Translations under genes and position numbers: made by a program
Source of the DNA: Tetrapyrgos nigripes
Lineage: Eukaryota; Basidiomycota; Agaricomycetes; Agaricales; Campanellaceae
DNA: 64,000 nucleotides
Direction: 5' to 3'
NCBI GenBank assembly: GCA_013368315.1
Contig: JAACJM010000138.1
Coordinates: 157,640 to 221,639, forward strand
Notes under the pieces: model-generated
What the model was told of the DNA's origin: nothing
Seen by the model: only the letters and a program-made list of their open reading frames with translations
The model's database searches: none
Part shown: one piece after another, positions 11,452 through 22,300 of the stretch
Numbering within the stretch: the first letter of the stretch is position 1
Layout: each line of letters opens with the position of its first letter

Positions 11452-12035
11452 CTTGACACTGCCTTGACACCAGCTCAGTCTTTGTAGGGTTTTCTGCCCC
11501 CCCCCCCCCCCCCCCCCTCTCTTTCACTCACTTCGCCCTCTCTACCACACCACTTCCCTTTTTCAACTCCACCCTTCTCAGCACCACCTTCCCTTTCGTT
11601 TTGATCCTTTCCCTCACTGACTACACTACCTCTATAATATCCTCCACCGTTCTCTCCTGCATCCTATAGCATTCTTTCTCAACTTTTTATTTCGTTTCCA
11701 TGTGTAGATTCTTTGCGTCGTTAGTCCACCAATAGAGTAATTTCCATATAATGTAATTCATTCAATGTTTGCCATCCTGGTCCATAAATGAAGAGCAGTC
11801 AGGGAATGACGATAATGTCAATACAACAGTCTAACAATTATCCAATGCTAACCTGCGCTTACCAAGTGCTGCAGGTTCATATCTGGCATCAAAGCCTCGG
11901 TGTGCCAGGATCTACGATTGCCGCTTTCCACGTTTGAGAACGTTTGGTTTCTCCAAAAGTATGCTGCGACTATACTTATAACAAGACATTTAACGACATT
12001 CTTTTTAGAGCCAGATCTTGCACTTACCCCCTGAG
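11452..12035. other. Spacer with a C21 homopolymer
   Basis: Downstream of the 160-residue gene, an uninterrupted run of 21 cytosines spans 11497-11517, embedded in CT-rich sequence. The part from 11820 to 12010 may be the 5' region or first exon of the next gene, since TTCTTTTTAG near 12000 looks like a 3' splice site. Nothing else is recognised. Confidence 0.5.
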
Positions 12036-12401
12036 ATGAACATTGACCGGCCCAGCACTATCAACCCTAACTGGCTACGACGCTCCAAGCTCGCACCCTT
12101 CATCAACCTCACCCTGGATTACGACTCTCCTCGTATGATTGATACCATTCGGCGACACTTTATTCGCTACTGGAACATCCACCAATGCTCAGTCTATTCC
12201 TCCCAGGTCCACATAGTCTCCATTGATCCTCTTTGGTTGGATCTCCAAGTCTCTTGTTCCTACTGCCACATTCACCGGACCATCAAACCTCTCACCGCCG
12301 ATGAGCGAAAGGAGCTTCGCGACATCTACCCTCATTATCGCTTCAGGACTGAAGGCTATGTCCGTGAGTCCAAGGTCTTTTCTATCCAAGTAATGTACTG
12401 A
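12036..12401 (+). CDS. Hypothetical small protein with a CxxC pair
   Basis: A plus-strand frame from ATG at 12036 to TGA at 12401 (121 residues). An acceptor-like TTCTTTTTAG at about 12000 suggests an upstream exon, so the true start may be further left. Visible features are RPSTINPNWLRRSKLAPFIN near the N-terminus and CSYCHIHRTIKPLTADERKE near the middle. The second has the same layout as the Cys-x-x-Cys segment of the 160-residue protein at 10969 (hydrophobic strand, CxxC, basic residue, I-x-x-P-L). I infer the two may be diverged paralogues, but similarity is too weak to settle by eye. Function unknown. Confidence 0.45.
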   Translation: MNIDRPSTINPNWLRRSKLAPFINLTLDYDSPRMIDTIRRHFIRYWNIHQCSVYSSQVHIVSIDPLWLDLQVSCSYCHIHRTIKPLTADERKELRDIYPHYRFRTEGYVRESKVFSIQVMY

Positions 12402-12951
12402 CTTACCCTTCAAGCCTTAGCTGCATATTCTTCATCTCAGGTTCCAACTCAGACGTTGGCTCCTCAGGGACATCGCTATTGCTCCCCGCCTCCTCCTTAT
12501 TTGCCTCCTCGTCTTCCCACAGCTAGTTTCTAAGGGGCGGGCCACAGGCAAGACCCCATCAATCTGGATTCGGATGAACTGGGTAGTCATTGTAATCTGA
12601 TCGTGCTTAGTGATTTCCGAGCTCGAAGAGGAAGAGCGGGAGGTGGCTGAGGTCATGACCCTGTGCTTGGAATAATTCTTCGGATATATCTGACGCAGAA
12701 TGGAGAAAACCTGTCCTGAAGTCAATAGTCAGCCTCAATCGTATCACGGAACATGTATAACGTACCTCAAAAAACCATAATCCATATAGCCAGATCTTGC
12801 TTGTATGAACCTGCTTCCCCGATCCCTTGGTCCGTTACCAGAAAGCACAATACGCCGAAATACTAATCAAACAGGGAGTCGTCCCTAAGCGTGTGTACTG
12901 CGGCCAATAGAAAAACAAACACCCAGTACTCACCACGACATACAGCCCCAT
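12402..12951 (-). pseudogene. Putative truncated gene start related to the KDZ-A leader
   Basis: On the minus strand, the 21 bp motif at 12959-12979 is followed by ATGGGGCTGTATGTCGTG and a GTGAGT donor-like site. This echoes the KDZ-A gene start, where the same motif precedes ATGGG. Further down, a 97-codon frame (12432-12725) is Ser/Arg-rich with no recognised domain. I infer a decayed or partial copy of a KDZ-type 5' end, or an unrelated short gene using the same promoter element. The coding assignment is weak. Confidence 0.25.
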
Positions 12952-12958
12952 CTATCTA

Positions 12959-12979
12959 GTTTAACGTCTTTGCGGACGC
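12959..12979 (-). promoter_or_regulatory. Conserved 21 bp leader motif, copy 2
   Basis: Matches 10774-10794 at 20 of 21 positions, in the same orientation and at a similar short distance from a minus-strand ATGGG. The sequence around the two copies is otherwise different. Confidence 0.5.
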
Positions 12980-13320
12980 TTCTTATTTCTCTTAATTTCT
13001 CGAGTACTAATCCAAAAACACCCTGAATAGATTGGCCATACGATACATTTACATGAATGCAATAAACTATTTTAAACAGTGCTTTATCTTATTGTCTATG
13101 GCTATGTTAAGCTGTAAGATTATCAAGAAGTCCGATACAGAACACCTGTAGAAGTTATGTATGCTACAAAAAAGAAAGCATCATGACAGCAGTAAGAAAG
13201 CAAGAAATACAGCAGCACAACAAGGATCAAACGTCCCCCAACCGAACACAAACGCAACAGACACGAAACAAAAAGGAGAGAGCCAAAGGAGACCAAGGAG
13301 ACCTAGAACTGTCTTGTGTC
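12980..13320. other. Spacer downstream of the SPT5-like gene
   Basis: A-rich non-coding sequence on the 3' side of the minus-strand SPT5-like gene. No distinct gene, repeat or terminator was recognised. Confidence 0.4.
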
Positions 13321-16300
13321 TCATTCACAGCGGACTCTTGGCCTGGGCCTTTTGTTACGGGCTTGGGCCTCGTCGTGCAACCGCTTTATCTCTGCCTTGA
13401 ATTGTTCTCTATTGACGTCTCCAGCTGCCTTGGCATATTCTTCGGGCCTGACCAGAACAAAGCCTTCCACCCGATTTTCAATATCTTCTCCCCAGTCACG
13501 GAACTCCACAGCCATAATGGCCAGCTGCTGTTCCTTCTCCCCCTCTACATCGATAAAATCATGGTAGAAGGGCCAGAGGTATTTGCCTGTGTGCTCTCCA
13601 TGGACAACCAGCAGCGCATCGCGGTTTTTCTTGTGGGATTGATTAAGATGTCCTTCCAACGGATGTATCTCGTTGGGAGGAACGTCTCGCCACCCATTGC
13701 GATCGGTGATTCGCACCAGCCCAGTCCTCGAGTTCGGTTTGGCCACAACTTTCGGTTCTCCAGGACCTTTTGAAGGTATCCATCGGGCGAAGAATTCCTT
13801 GCCATGCAGACGAGAGTCAACAGCCCAGTGAGTAGATAACGTCGAAGTGGAAGCATTAGTGGCCGTGGACATCTCATCCGTTGACTCACTACCTCTCCAT
13901 GGCAGCGTCTTTCCCAGCTCGAAAGCAGGCCCAGGAAGCGCAGGGAGAGTATTTTGGGGTTTGAGGGGTGCTGGTTTAACAGGAGAGACATATACTAACG
14001 GCTCCCAATAGGCTTCTCTGCTCCAGAGAGGATAACGAGCCGCTAAGAAAAGTCCAGTTCTGCAAAAATAAGACAGATAGCTTGCAAAGAGTCCACATCA
14101 TATTGAGACAATTCAACTTACTGGTGGTCTCTAACCCAAGTGTAGTCCACCTCGATGCAGGGATTCCCTCCCCTCTCAATGCGTATCATGTACAGTTCTA
14201 CTCTGATAGTCAGCCTGCTAGGACGAAGATGATCTCGTCTCACGTCCTTCACGGTTCCCAAGCTCCTCGTCAGTCCCTTTATGACACTGACGTCCTGCTT
14301 TCCGACCCAAGGGCACACGGAAGGCTGATATACGAGACTGTTTTCTGGTGTCAGTACCTCTCCAGAATGGACGTCGTAGATTGGTTTTTCCCAGCCGTCT
14401 TGGTCCAACTCAACCTTCAGATTGGGAGCTCTCGGCAATGAGTCAAGCTTTGTGGAGTAGGAACTGGTGTGCTGATGAGGTACAATGTGCTCAGCAGAAC
14501 CGTCGGTCCAATTGAGCTGTCGAAACTGCATTTGATGTGCCTGAAGTGGGAATTGCTGCTTGAGTGGTTTCTTAGACCTACGGAGTAAGTCAGTAAAACA
14601 TACATTTGAGGGGAAGCGCAAACTCACTGATGCTCGACAACGTCATCATGGCGCAGAACAGCAGTGACTCCGGCCATAGGAATGTCCACATGAACCATAG
14701 TGTAACCCTTCCTCGACATGGATACATCGACTACGAAGCCAGTATGCTGCTTATACTGTTTGCCTGCAGCCACCAGGACATGAGTATTGATCCATGGCAC
14801 CGCAAACTCGGGCCTAGGTGACTGCAGTCGGCAGGTATTGGGATGGACTTCAATGTCCTGATGAAGCAGTCAGTGATTAGCACTGTTTGAGGGATTAGGG
14901 AATGGACATACCTCGCCGTCTGGTGCATCCGGTGTCTTGTGCCATAAAACCATTTTTACTTGGATATCACTATGGGAGACAACCCAGCCAAGCAGTCCTT
15001 TGTGTCGACCTCTCTCCACCTGAACCAGGTCTCCTACTTTGAATGTTTTGAGCAGATTACCATTCGGGATTAAAACAGCGGTCTTGGCCTCGTCGAACCC
15101 ATCGTACTCAGAAAAATGAACCCTGCATCCATGAGACTCCACAGACTGGACTGTTCCCTTTCGGAGAATGCGTTCCACAGGAGGGAGAATCTCTACACTC
15201 GTCCTGCCAGCCTCTCGAACTGCCCGAACCGTGTCATTGGCAAAGAAAACCCATTCGCGGGGATCGGGAAAATCCATTCGGCCCAGGTAAGGATGACCAC
15301 TCATGACGAACAGGATATGTGAGTATTCGTCCATGGTAATGTCAAGTATTGAAACTGAGCTGTATGGAACGGACATTTGAAGGAGTCCGAAATGAAACTG
15401 GTCTTCATCCCAAACGAAGTGCTGACACGCCAGCTTTTTCGTCCACTCTTGCTTTTTCAGCCTCGCCAACCTGTCTACTCTGTTTTCTGACTCATCTATT
15501 TCATCCTCGGTGTCCTCGTTCATCTCAGCCTCAGTCAGAATACGCTTGGCTCCGGGAAATTCTACAATGGAAAACAGATGTTGGGCTGGCCTCTGAGAGT
15601 TTTTGAATGCGGTAACTGAGACATTCCAGTCTGCTAAGAGAGGTGGTACAATTCACGGTATCACCAAGACTTGAAGACGTTGTTGCCCATCATGATGCTC
15701 CTGACGAACTACCGCGGCAAGATCGCCACTGTAAATCCCCTTGGTGATCCTGACCCATTGACCAGGCTGTATGTCAGGAGGAGGTCGCCAGCTTAGCAGC
15801 TCAGCCACCTGATTCTTCGTTAGCTGACGCATACGCACCCATGCACGGGACACTCCAGCATCGTGGCGTTGTTTGACTGAGACTGAGATTGGCACAGCGG
15901 GATGAGAATGAAGAAAAGCCACCACATCTGTTTCCTGTGGGTACTTTCCTAAGTCTGCTTCCAAACAGACATAGCTGGAGAGCCTGGCAACAGCGAATGC
16001 ACTGAAGATCCTGGCATGGTAGACCCCAGGAGGAACTATACCATGCGCATCAGGCTGACTGCATTGCAGTACAGGCGAGGGTATAACGTAGGCTGAGGGA
16101 GCCAGCGATGACATGGTACAGTTCTCTGAGCTAAGCCACTCAGTCAATGCAGAAAGAGTGACCGTTGAGTCTTGAGAAACAATCCATTCCAGGAGATGAG
16201 GACGATGTTCTTGTAGATATCGATTCCGTCTATGTTCAGGGGTTTCGTCGGGGTCCAAACCGGTGGAGTCTATCGCACATAGCCAGAGAGATGGCAGAGA

Positions 16301-17342
16301 CGGTAACTCAAGGTCGATGGCAAGCTGGTCAGCAAAAAGACCGTTGTTCCCGTCACTGCTCAGGGCGAACTCTTCTATGTCCTTGGTGGCTTTCAAAGCC
16401 TTGCATACCCAAGGAGACCAAGAATTGTCACCATGTGTGGCTGGCAGTACGGTGGGAGCCTGTGCAGATGACCTAGAGGAATTGGGAGGCGATAAAATTG
16501 GCTGAGAGGTGGTAAAGAATGTATGGTCATAGGTGACATGGGTGCTGAGGGGAATGGAGGAAGAGGTGCGGAGGTGAGAGTAAGACGGATGCTTATTCGC
16601 CCAGGCAGTGCTAGGAGGCATCAGAGCTTCAGATGGTCCAGGTGTGGACTCAAGATAGTCCAAGCCCGGTTTCACGTCCTCCCCCTCCATTGCAAAGCGC
16701 ATGATATCGAAAACCAAATTATTTTCCTGTCCATGCTGGGGGACAGGTCAGGTGAGCCAAATGGTCTCTCAGAGATTGAACAGAGAGGACCATACTTTAC
16801 AATTCAGCTGCCAGAACGACTGCTGAGTGTCTATGGACATGACAGCGTTCCTGACAGAGCTGGGAAAGTTGAGGTTGTCGTGGTCCTCAGAGTCACCATA
16901 GTCCCGATGGCTACGACGCAGTCATTGCACTAGGTCGTCGTACTGATCCTCCTCTGCGAGTCTATCGAGATAATCTTTGTCGTCAGCATAGTCGTACACA
17001 TCTGGTAGTACCATGTTTCGTTAGATCAATAATGTAGTGATTTGAAAAGTACATACGTCCTGCACCCATCATACCTTCCTCTTCATCACCGCTGTCCACC
17101 GGAGCACTTTGTCCGACTGCCAGATTGTCAACATTGTCTTCAGACCCTGTGTCTCCTGCTGCATCGTCTAGAAACGCGTCCGGACGTTTTCCTTTGCCCT
17201 TGGACTTGACAGGGCGCATATCTTCTTCGTCAGACTCCCCCGCCTCAATATCAAGAAAGCTTTCGATTCGTTTGCACTTGGCCCTCTTCGATACCTGACC
17301 CTGACGATGCGGGGTTGGTTCCGAATGCTTCGGTTGTGTCAT
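13321..17342 (-). CDS. SPT5-like transcription elongation factor with NGN and several KOW segments
   Basis: A multi-exon minus-strand gene starting at ATG 17342. Exon 1 is acidic with repeated FLD(I/D)-acidic blocks, like the N-terminus of eukaryotic Spt5. After a GTATGT intron comes an NGN-like region: FWQLNCKHGQENNLVFDIMR (about 16830-16690), a long insertion, then VYHARIFSAFAVARLSSYVC and PGQWVRITKGIYSGDLAAVV (KOW1, about 15760). Further KOW-type segments are VGDLVQVERGRHKGLLGWVV (about 15020), WINTHVLVAAGKQYKQHTGFV (about 14780, one residue trimmable), VGKQDVSVIKGLTRSLGTV (about 14270) and DALLVVHGEHTGKYLWPFY (about 13600). Spt5 binds RNA polymerase II and aids elongation and chromatin transit. 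This copy is divergent and has an in-frame TGA near 16940, so it is a paralogue rather than the housekeeping gene. Location inside element A suggests cargo. Confidence 0.75.
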
Positions 17343-17564
17343 ATGGGCGACCCTGTAGTAAGAGACGCTTTAATCAGTCTTTCTGTGCCTTTTTCAGAGA
17401 CGTCATTGATTAAAATCCATTAAATAGCGTCTCAAAGTCGCCTTTTCACTTCAATAATATATTATTTGGCACTCAAAGGAGTGGTATAATACTGTATTCT
17501 ACTCCACAACTGAAAGATAACTCACCGACGTTGTAGCGGTTGCTTCAGAGCTCTGGTGGACAGC
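17343..17564. other. 5' region of the SPT5-like gene
   Basis: Upstream leader or promoter of the SPT5-like gene on the minus strand. AT-rich with no clear TATA box. It runs into the inverted repeat at 17565. Confidence 0.4.
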
Positions 17565-17752
17565 GATGATGAAGGTAACAAAGAAAGAAAGAGACTGAGA
17601 ATATGAAACCCAGACCAGGTTGTAGGCCCGCGCTAGGCCATCAATCTGTAACGGACAACTCCGTTACAGATTGATGGCCTAGCGCAGCCAGTGTTGACGT
17701 GCTCGACAACATATTCTCACGGTCTCTTTCTTTCCTTTCTACCTTCATCATC
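17565..17752. repeat. Perfect 26 bp hairpin inside a longer inverted repeat
   Basis: The arms 17630-17655 and 17660-17685 are exact reverse complements (core TCTGTAACGGA / TCCGTTACAGA) separated by the 4-base loop CAAC. Outside them, after an unmatched gap, 17565-17605 and 17710-17752 also pair in inverted orientation (CATATTCTCA, GTCTCTTTCTTTC, TACCTTCATCATC) with small indels. The structure is upstream of the SPT5-like gene. It could be the abutting ends of two head-to-head elements, a foldback, or a regulatory cruciform. Confidence 0.9.
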
Positions 17753-19390
17753 CCTTCGTCATCGTTTCCTTCCGTACCCACTGAACCTCCAGTGGTGACA
17801 ACTTACCCACATCACCCCCTCGTCGTCACCTGCATCGTCCCGCCTTCTATTCACACTAATACTCAAGCGACAACCTTCTTCGCTATGCACTCTTTGACTC
17901 TTTGCTTGGTTACCGCCGTACCCTGTCACAGAGATCCTGAGAGGGAGATGGTGGGAGATATCGAAACGGAGTGAGGTAAGGTTATTATGTGGAGTGCATG
18001 GGATTTTCTAATAGACCTGGCTTGCAGCCAAAGTCTTTGACCATACAATAGTCAGGAAGTCTGGATGGGGAAGGGTAGAATGAGGATGTATGGGTGAAGA
18101 AAGCCCAAAAGGGTCAGTGTACACCGGGGCTGGGTAGCTACTATGGTTATTGTATAGATAAGTAGTACCATCAGAAAGTTTAATACATAGTGAAAAAAAA
18201 TTGATACCTGTCCCACGAGTGTTTACCACGTGTGTTCTCATGTGAGCGTGTCGTGTTGTGTTGTGTCACGTCTTGGTAGGCTTGTCTGAAACGACGGTAA
18301 ACTACCCATCAGCACTGTGAGTGCTGTTTCTGAATCAAGGACTCGATCACTGACTCCTGTCTTCACAGCAAGCATGCATATGAATGGAGATAACCCGGTC
18401 AACACTACTGGGCACAGGGATATAGCGCTCGGACAAGACATACGGCATTCTTGCACACGTTGGTTGGTTTTTGGGCCAGCTGAAGCTTGTAATGTAGGCT
18501 CATTGATATTTCCCTAGTTTTCGAGACGTGGCGAAGGGGCTCCGCACGATTTTCGAGCACCCTCAGGGTCGGGTGTGTGAACAATGAGGTGTCGATTACT
18601 CGTAAAAATAAAAACTAGTTTATTTTCATGTGTACGTGCAACATGCACTTCTGTATCTCAACAAACCAAAGTCATGGCGTTGACGAAATGATCTACGATT
18701 GACGTGTGCTGTGAGACAACGATTTAGAGCGTCCTCGGGGTCCGGAATGACCTTAAACTACTGCTGGCCCCCATTGACCCTGACGAGATAGGGATGTTGG
18801 GTGTCAAGAATGTGGTTGAAAGGGCACTGTTGTCCAAGGGTCAGGTTCGGTTAGTCGTGATATGGTGTCGTCGGAAAAGATGTTTTGAAGAAGACAAACT
18901 AGCAGGTGCCATCTAAGAATGAGGTAAGTGATTAGATCCCTGATGGGCACGATGTTGAGTGCTCCATTTGTGCAGCTGTCTCTTAGAACGGAGACCATTG
19001 GCCCGATACCCGACATTGGTGGACTTTGGCGTTGGATTCGTCACTTTGATGCGCCCGCATTGACCCTGGATCGACCAATTTTAACTGTATTTTCTAGCCA
19101 TGAGGCCACGAGGCGAGAGTATGGTGAGAGGCTGCTTTGGCTCTGAGCCAACAGACTATAACACTGACTTTCTCCATATGATTAGTGCTGCGCGTAAAAC
19201 AAAGAACAAATTATGTAGGATCTCAGATGGGATCTTGGCATGGGTCGCTGGCTTAGGGAAACCTGGTTCCCTCCTCCCATGTTTTCTATCCCTTGGAACC
19301 TCTTTAGGTAGGAACCGAGATTTCTCTGGAATGTTCGAGGTGCTGAAGTCTTGATTTTAGTGTGGATTTGATACCTTCTCTGGCAGCACC
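17753..19390. other. Non-coding spacer between the hairpin and the long repeat protein
   Basis: Several short open frames on both strands have no recognisable domain or splice structure. The first 200 bp are CT- and AC-rich, like a promoter leader, but no believable gene follows. Part of the sequence before 19391 is likely the promoter of the downstream gene. Confidence 0.4.
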
Positions 19391-22300
19391 ATGAAACGTT
19401 GGACTCGGGCAGCAGCCAATGCAGAAGCCACACTGCTCAAAAACGGCAAAAAAGTTCAAAGGGAGGCGTACATCTCCCTTCCACAGTTTAAACACATATT
19501 GAAGAAGGACGAATGCGAGAGACTGGAGCTTGCCTCAGTGTCTACAGGTCCGGTTGCTTCTGCGTCATCAAATCTGGAAAATCTCGCCGGGGAGCTCGGA
19601 GAGGAAGAGATAGCTGAAAGGGCTGAGAACAAAGGCATGGAAGGAAACCTGGATCCTGTTGCTTCAATGTCCACAGGTCTCGAACATCGCGTCGGAGAGC
19701 TGGGAGAGGAAGAGATGAATGTTACTGGCGAGGAGGACTCGCACATGGAAGCAAATGAGGAAAATTGGGAACAGGCAGAAGACCAATGGGAAATGGAACT
19801 CGAAGACAGCATCTATGCAGCCTACATGAAGCAGCACCGGCGGGATGAGGTGCAGTTTACCAATCTATGCCTCTTGAGAGAGTATCAAGAGATTCCGATC
19901 TCCCGGCCTCCATCGTCTGCTCTGACTCCGCTTCCGGCTTCATCCTGTCATACAAATCCAACAACGTGCAGAGGTGAATCCTCTCCCTCAGCATGGGCCA
20001 GCTCTGTTTTGCCTGTATCCAGTCCATCTGGAATGGGGAGTCAGACCAATGCAGAGTCTTCACTGCTGCCTAGTGCGTCTGGCGAGCCTGGTGTGGAGGA
20101 TAATGATGTTGGAGGAGAATCAGCTACACCACCCCCCCATGCCAAACCGCTTTTGCCAGTATCCACTCCATCGGGTGTGGGGAGTCGAACCAATGCAGAG
20201 TCTACACAGGTGCCCAGTGCGTCTGGCGAGCATGGTGCGAAGGAGAATAATGCTGGAGAAGAATCAGCTACACCGGCTCCCCGTGCCAAATCACTTTTGC
20301 CAGTATCCACTCCATCTGGTGTGGGGAGTCGGACCAATGCAGAATCTACACAGGTGCCCAGTGCGTCTGGCAAGTGTGGTGTGGAGGAGAATGATGCTCG
20401 CAAAGAGTCAGCTACACCGACTCCCTGTGCCAACTCACTTTTACCAGTATCCACTCCATCTTGTGTGGGGAGTCGTATCAAGGCAGAGTCTAGACTGCTG
20501 GTGGATGCTTCTGGCGAGCCTAGTGATGCAGGAGACAAGTCAACACCAAAGCATCAAGTGAAAGGCCCATTCATAGGTATGTATTTAAGCTCTTTCAGCG
20601 CTTAGGATGGCAAATACTTACTTGATTGTCTAGATTTCAGGAAATCACAGTTCAAGCCAGTGATCGCCCCGCCAGAAAGAGCCACAACTGTGGTGGGTAG
20701 CAACACTGGTCTAGGGGCCCATGGGACGGTGCTGGAGGAAGTCGAAGAGGAACAATTCGTAGAAGGTTTCGAGAACTTCGGCCAGCCATTGGGGGAGGTG
20801 CTGGAACAAGACGAAGAGGAACAATTCTTAGATGGTTTCGAGGACTTCAGCCAGCCATGGGGACAGGAAGATTGGTATGACGAGGAAGAGCAGGGCAAAG
20901 AGAGAGAAGATGAAGGTGACGAGGGGCGACAAGATCATGAGGAGATGCGGGGGAGACTGGAAGAGATGCAACTGGGTGATATGGTCGAGGAGGATGTTCA
21001 GTCCAAGGAAAGTGAACAGGAATCACCAACGAGATTGCCTCATCCCAAGCCCCTGAGAGCTTACGTGCTGGATGACGACGACGACGATGAAGAACAGGAG
21101 GCGGTGCAGAGACGTCCAAGGCCACGCCGCAGGCGTGATGATGTCATGACCAAGACAAAGTACATTGAACCTGATGAACAAGACCAGGATGATGGAAAAA
21201 GAGTGCAGTGGGAGGATGATTCAGAAGCAGAGGTCGACCCAGGGGCAAAGAGCACAGGTCCCAAAGAGCACACCATCAAAAAGACCAGGACAACATCTGT
21301 TACTCATGCTGCGACTGCTACTAAGTCCAAGCAGAAGCCTGAGAAACCAGCTAAGTCTGGGGTTGAGAGTAGCAAGGGCATACAGTCAAAGAAAAAAGGG
21401 ACACCTGACCTTAATACCGACACCGAATCCTCCGCCGACGTGGATGGGAATGCACATCAAGGACAGAGGAAGGGGGGCAAGGACAAGAGCAAGGAGAAGG
21501 GCAAGGGAAAGGGGAAGGGGAAGGGGAAGGGGAAGGGAAAGGGGAAAGTGAGGAATTCAGAAGACGAAGATGATTTTGAAGATATTGAGCACCTTCCCAA
21601 GGAGTTCAATGATCCCTGGATGACCCAGAGAGTCTCGAGTACGAGCCTCAGGTGGAGGTGTACACCACAAGCTCCGGACCACTCCACAAAGAGGCCAGAA
21701 AAGAAGTTCTGAAGGCTCGCTATGAATACGAGACAAAGATCTATCAGCTAGCGAGAAAGCATGGGAAGGCCTCTCACCTCTTGTTTGAGGTCACTGGAGA
21801 TATAGTCAGAGGGAACAGGAACGTCAATCCGTGGAACGCGTGGCTTGCGTGGATGGCTGATAGGGGTCATGGACCTAAGGAGAAGGAACCAGTGGCGGAG
21901 TACATGGCGAGGATGAAAGGGAAGTACGAAGAGCTGTTGAGGAAGAAGTTGGGGAAGGAGTGGCAAAACGTTGACGCTCGTTGGAAGGCACTGATGCCTT
22001 ATGTCAATTGGTATCAGGACCGTCAGGACGAGGAGATGGAGGATCAAAGACGTGGAGGGGTTTCGTTGGCCACCATGAATAGATGTGTGGACAAAATGAT
22101 GAAAGTGGTCAGTCTGGTCTGTCTCTAGCATCGTCGGTAATGCTTGAACTAATGCACATCAAACTTTTCCTGCAGGCTCAAACCATTTACAACACTTGGG
22201 GGCTGATTGTGATTGGGGAGGTGCACGACATCAACAACAACAACCGTTCTAAACGGTTTGGTTACGGGGAGCAGTTCAGAATCTTGGTTGAGACGTATAA

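Noticed and set aside
17699..17974. Plus-strand frame beginning just after the hairpin
   Set aside because: Low-complexity Ser/Thr/Pro/His composition and a leader-like pyrimidine bias. Not similar to the SPT5-like gene that its promoter-like flank resembles.
20041..20538. Long minus-strand frame over the 144 bp repeats
   Set aside because: Shadow of the plus-strand repeat gene. Openness on the other strand is produced by the repeat unit itself.
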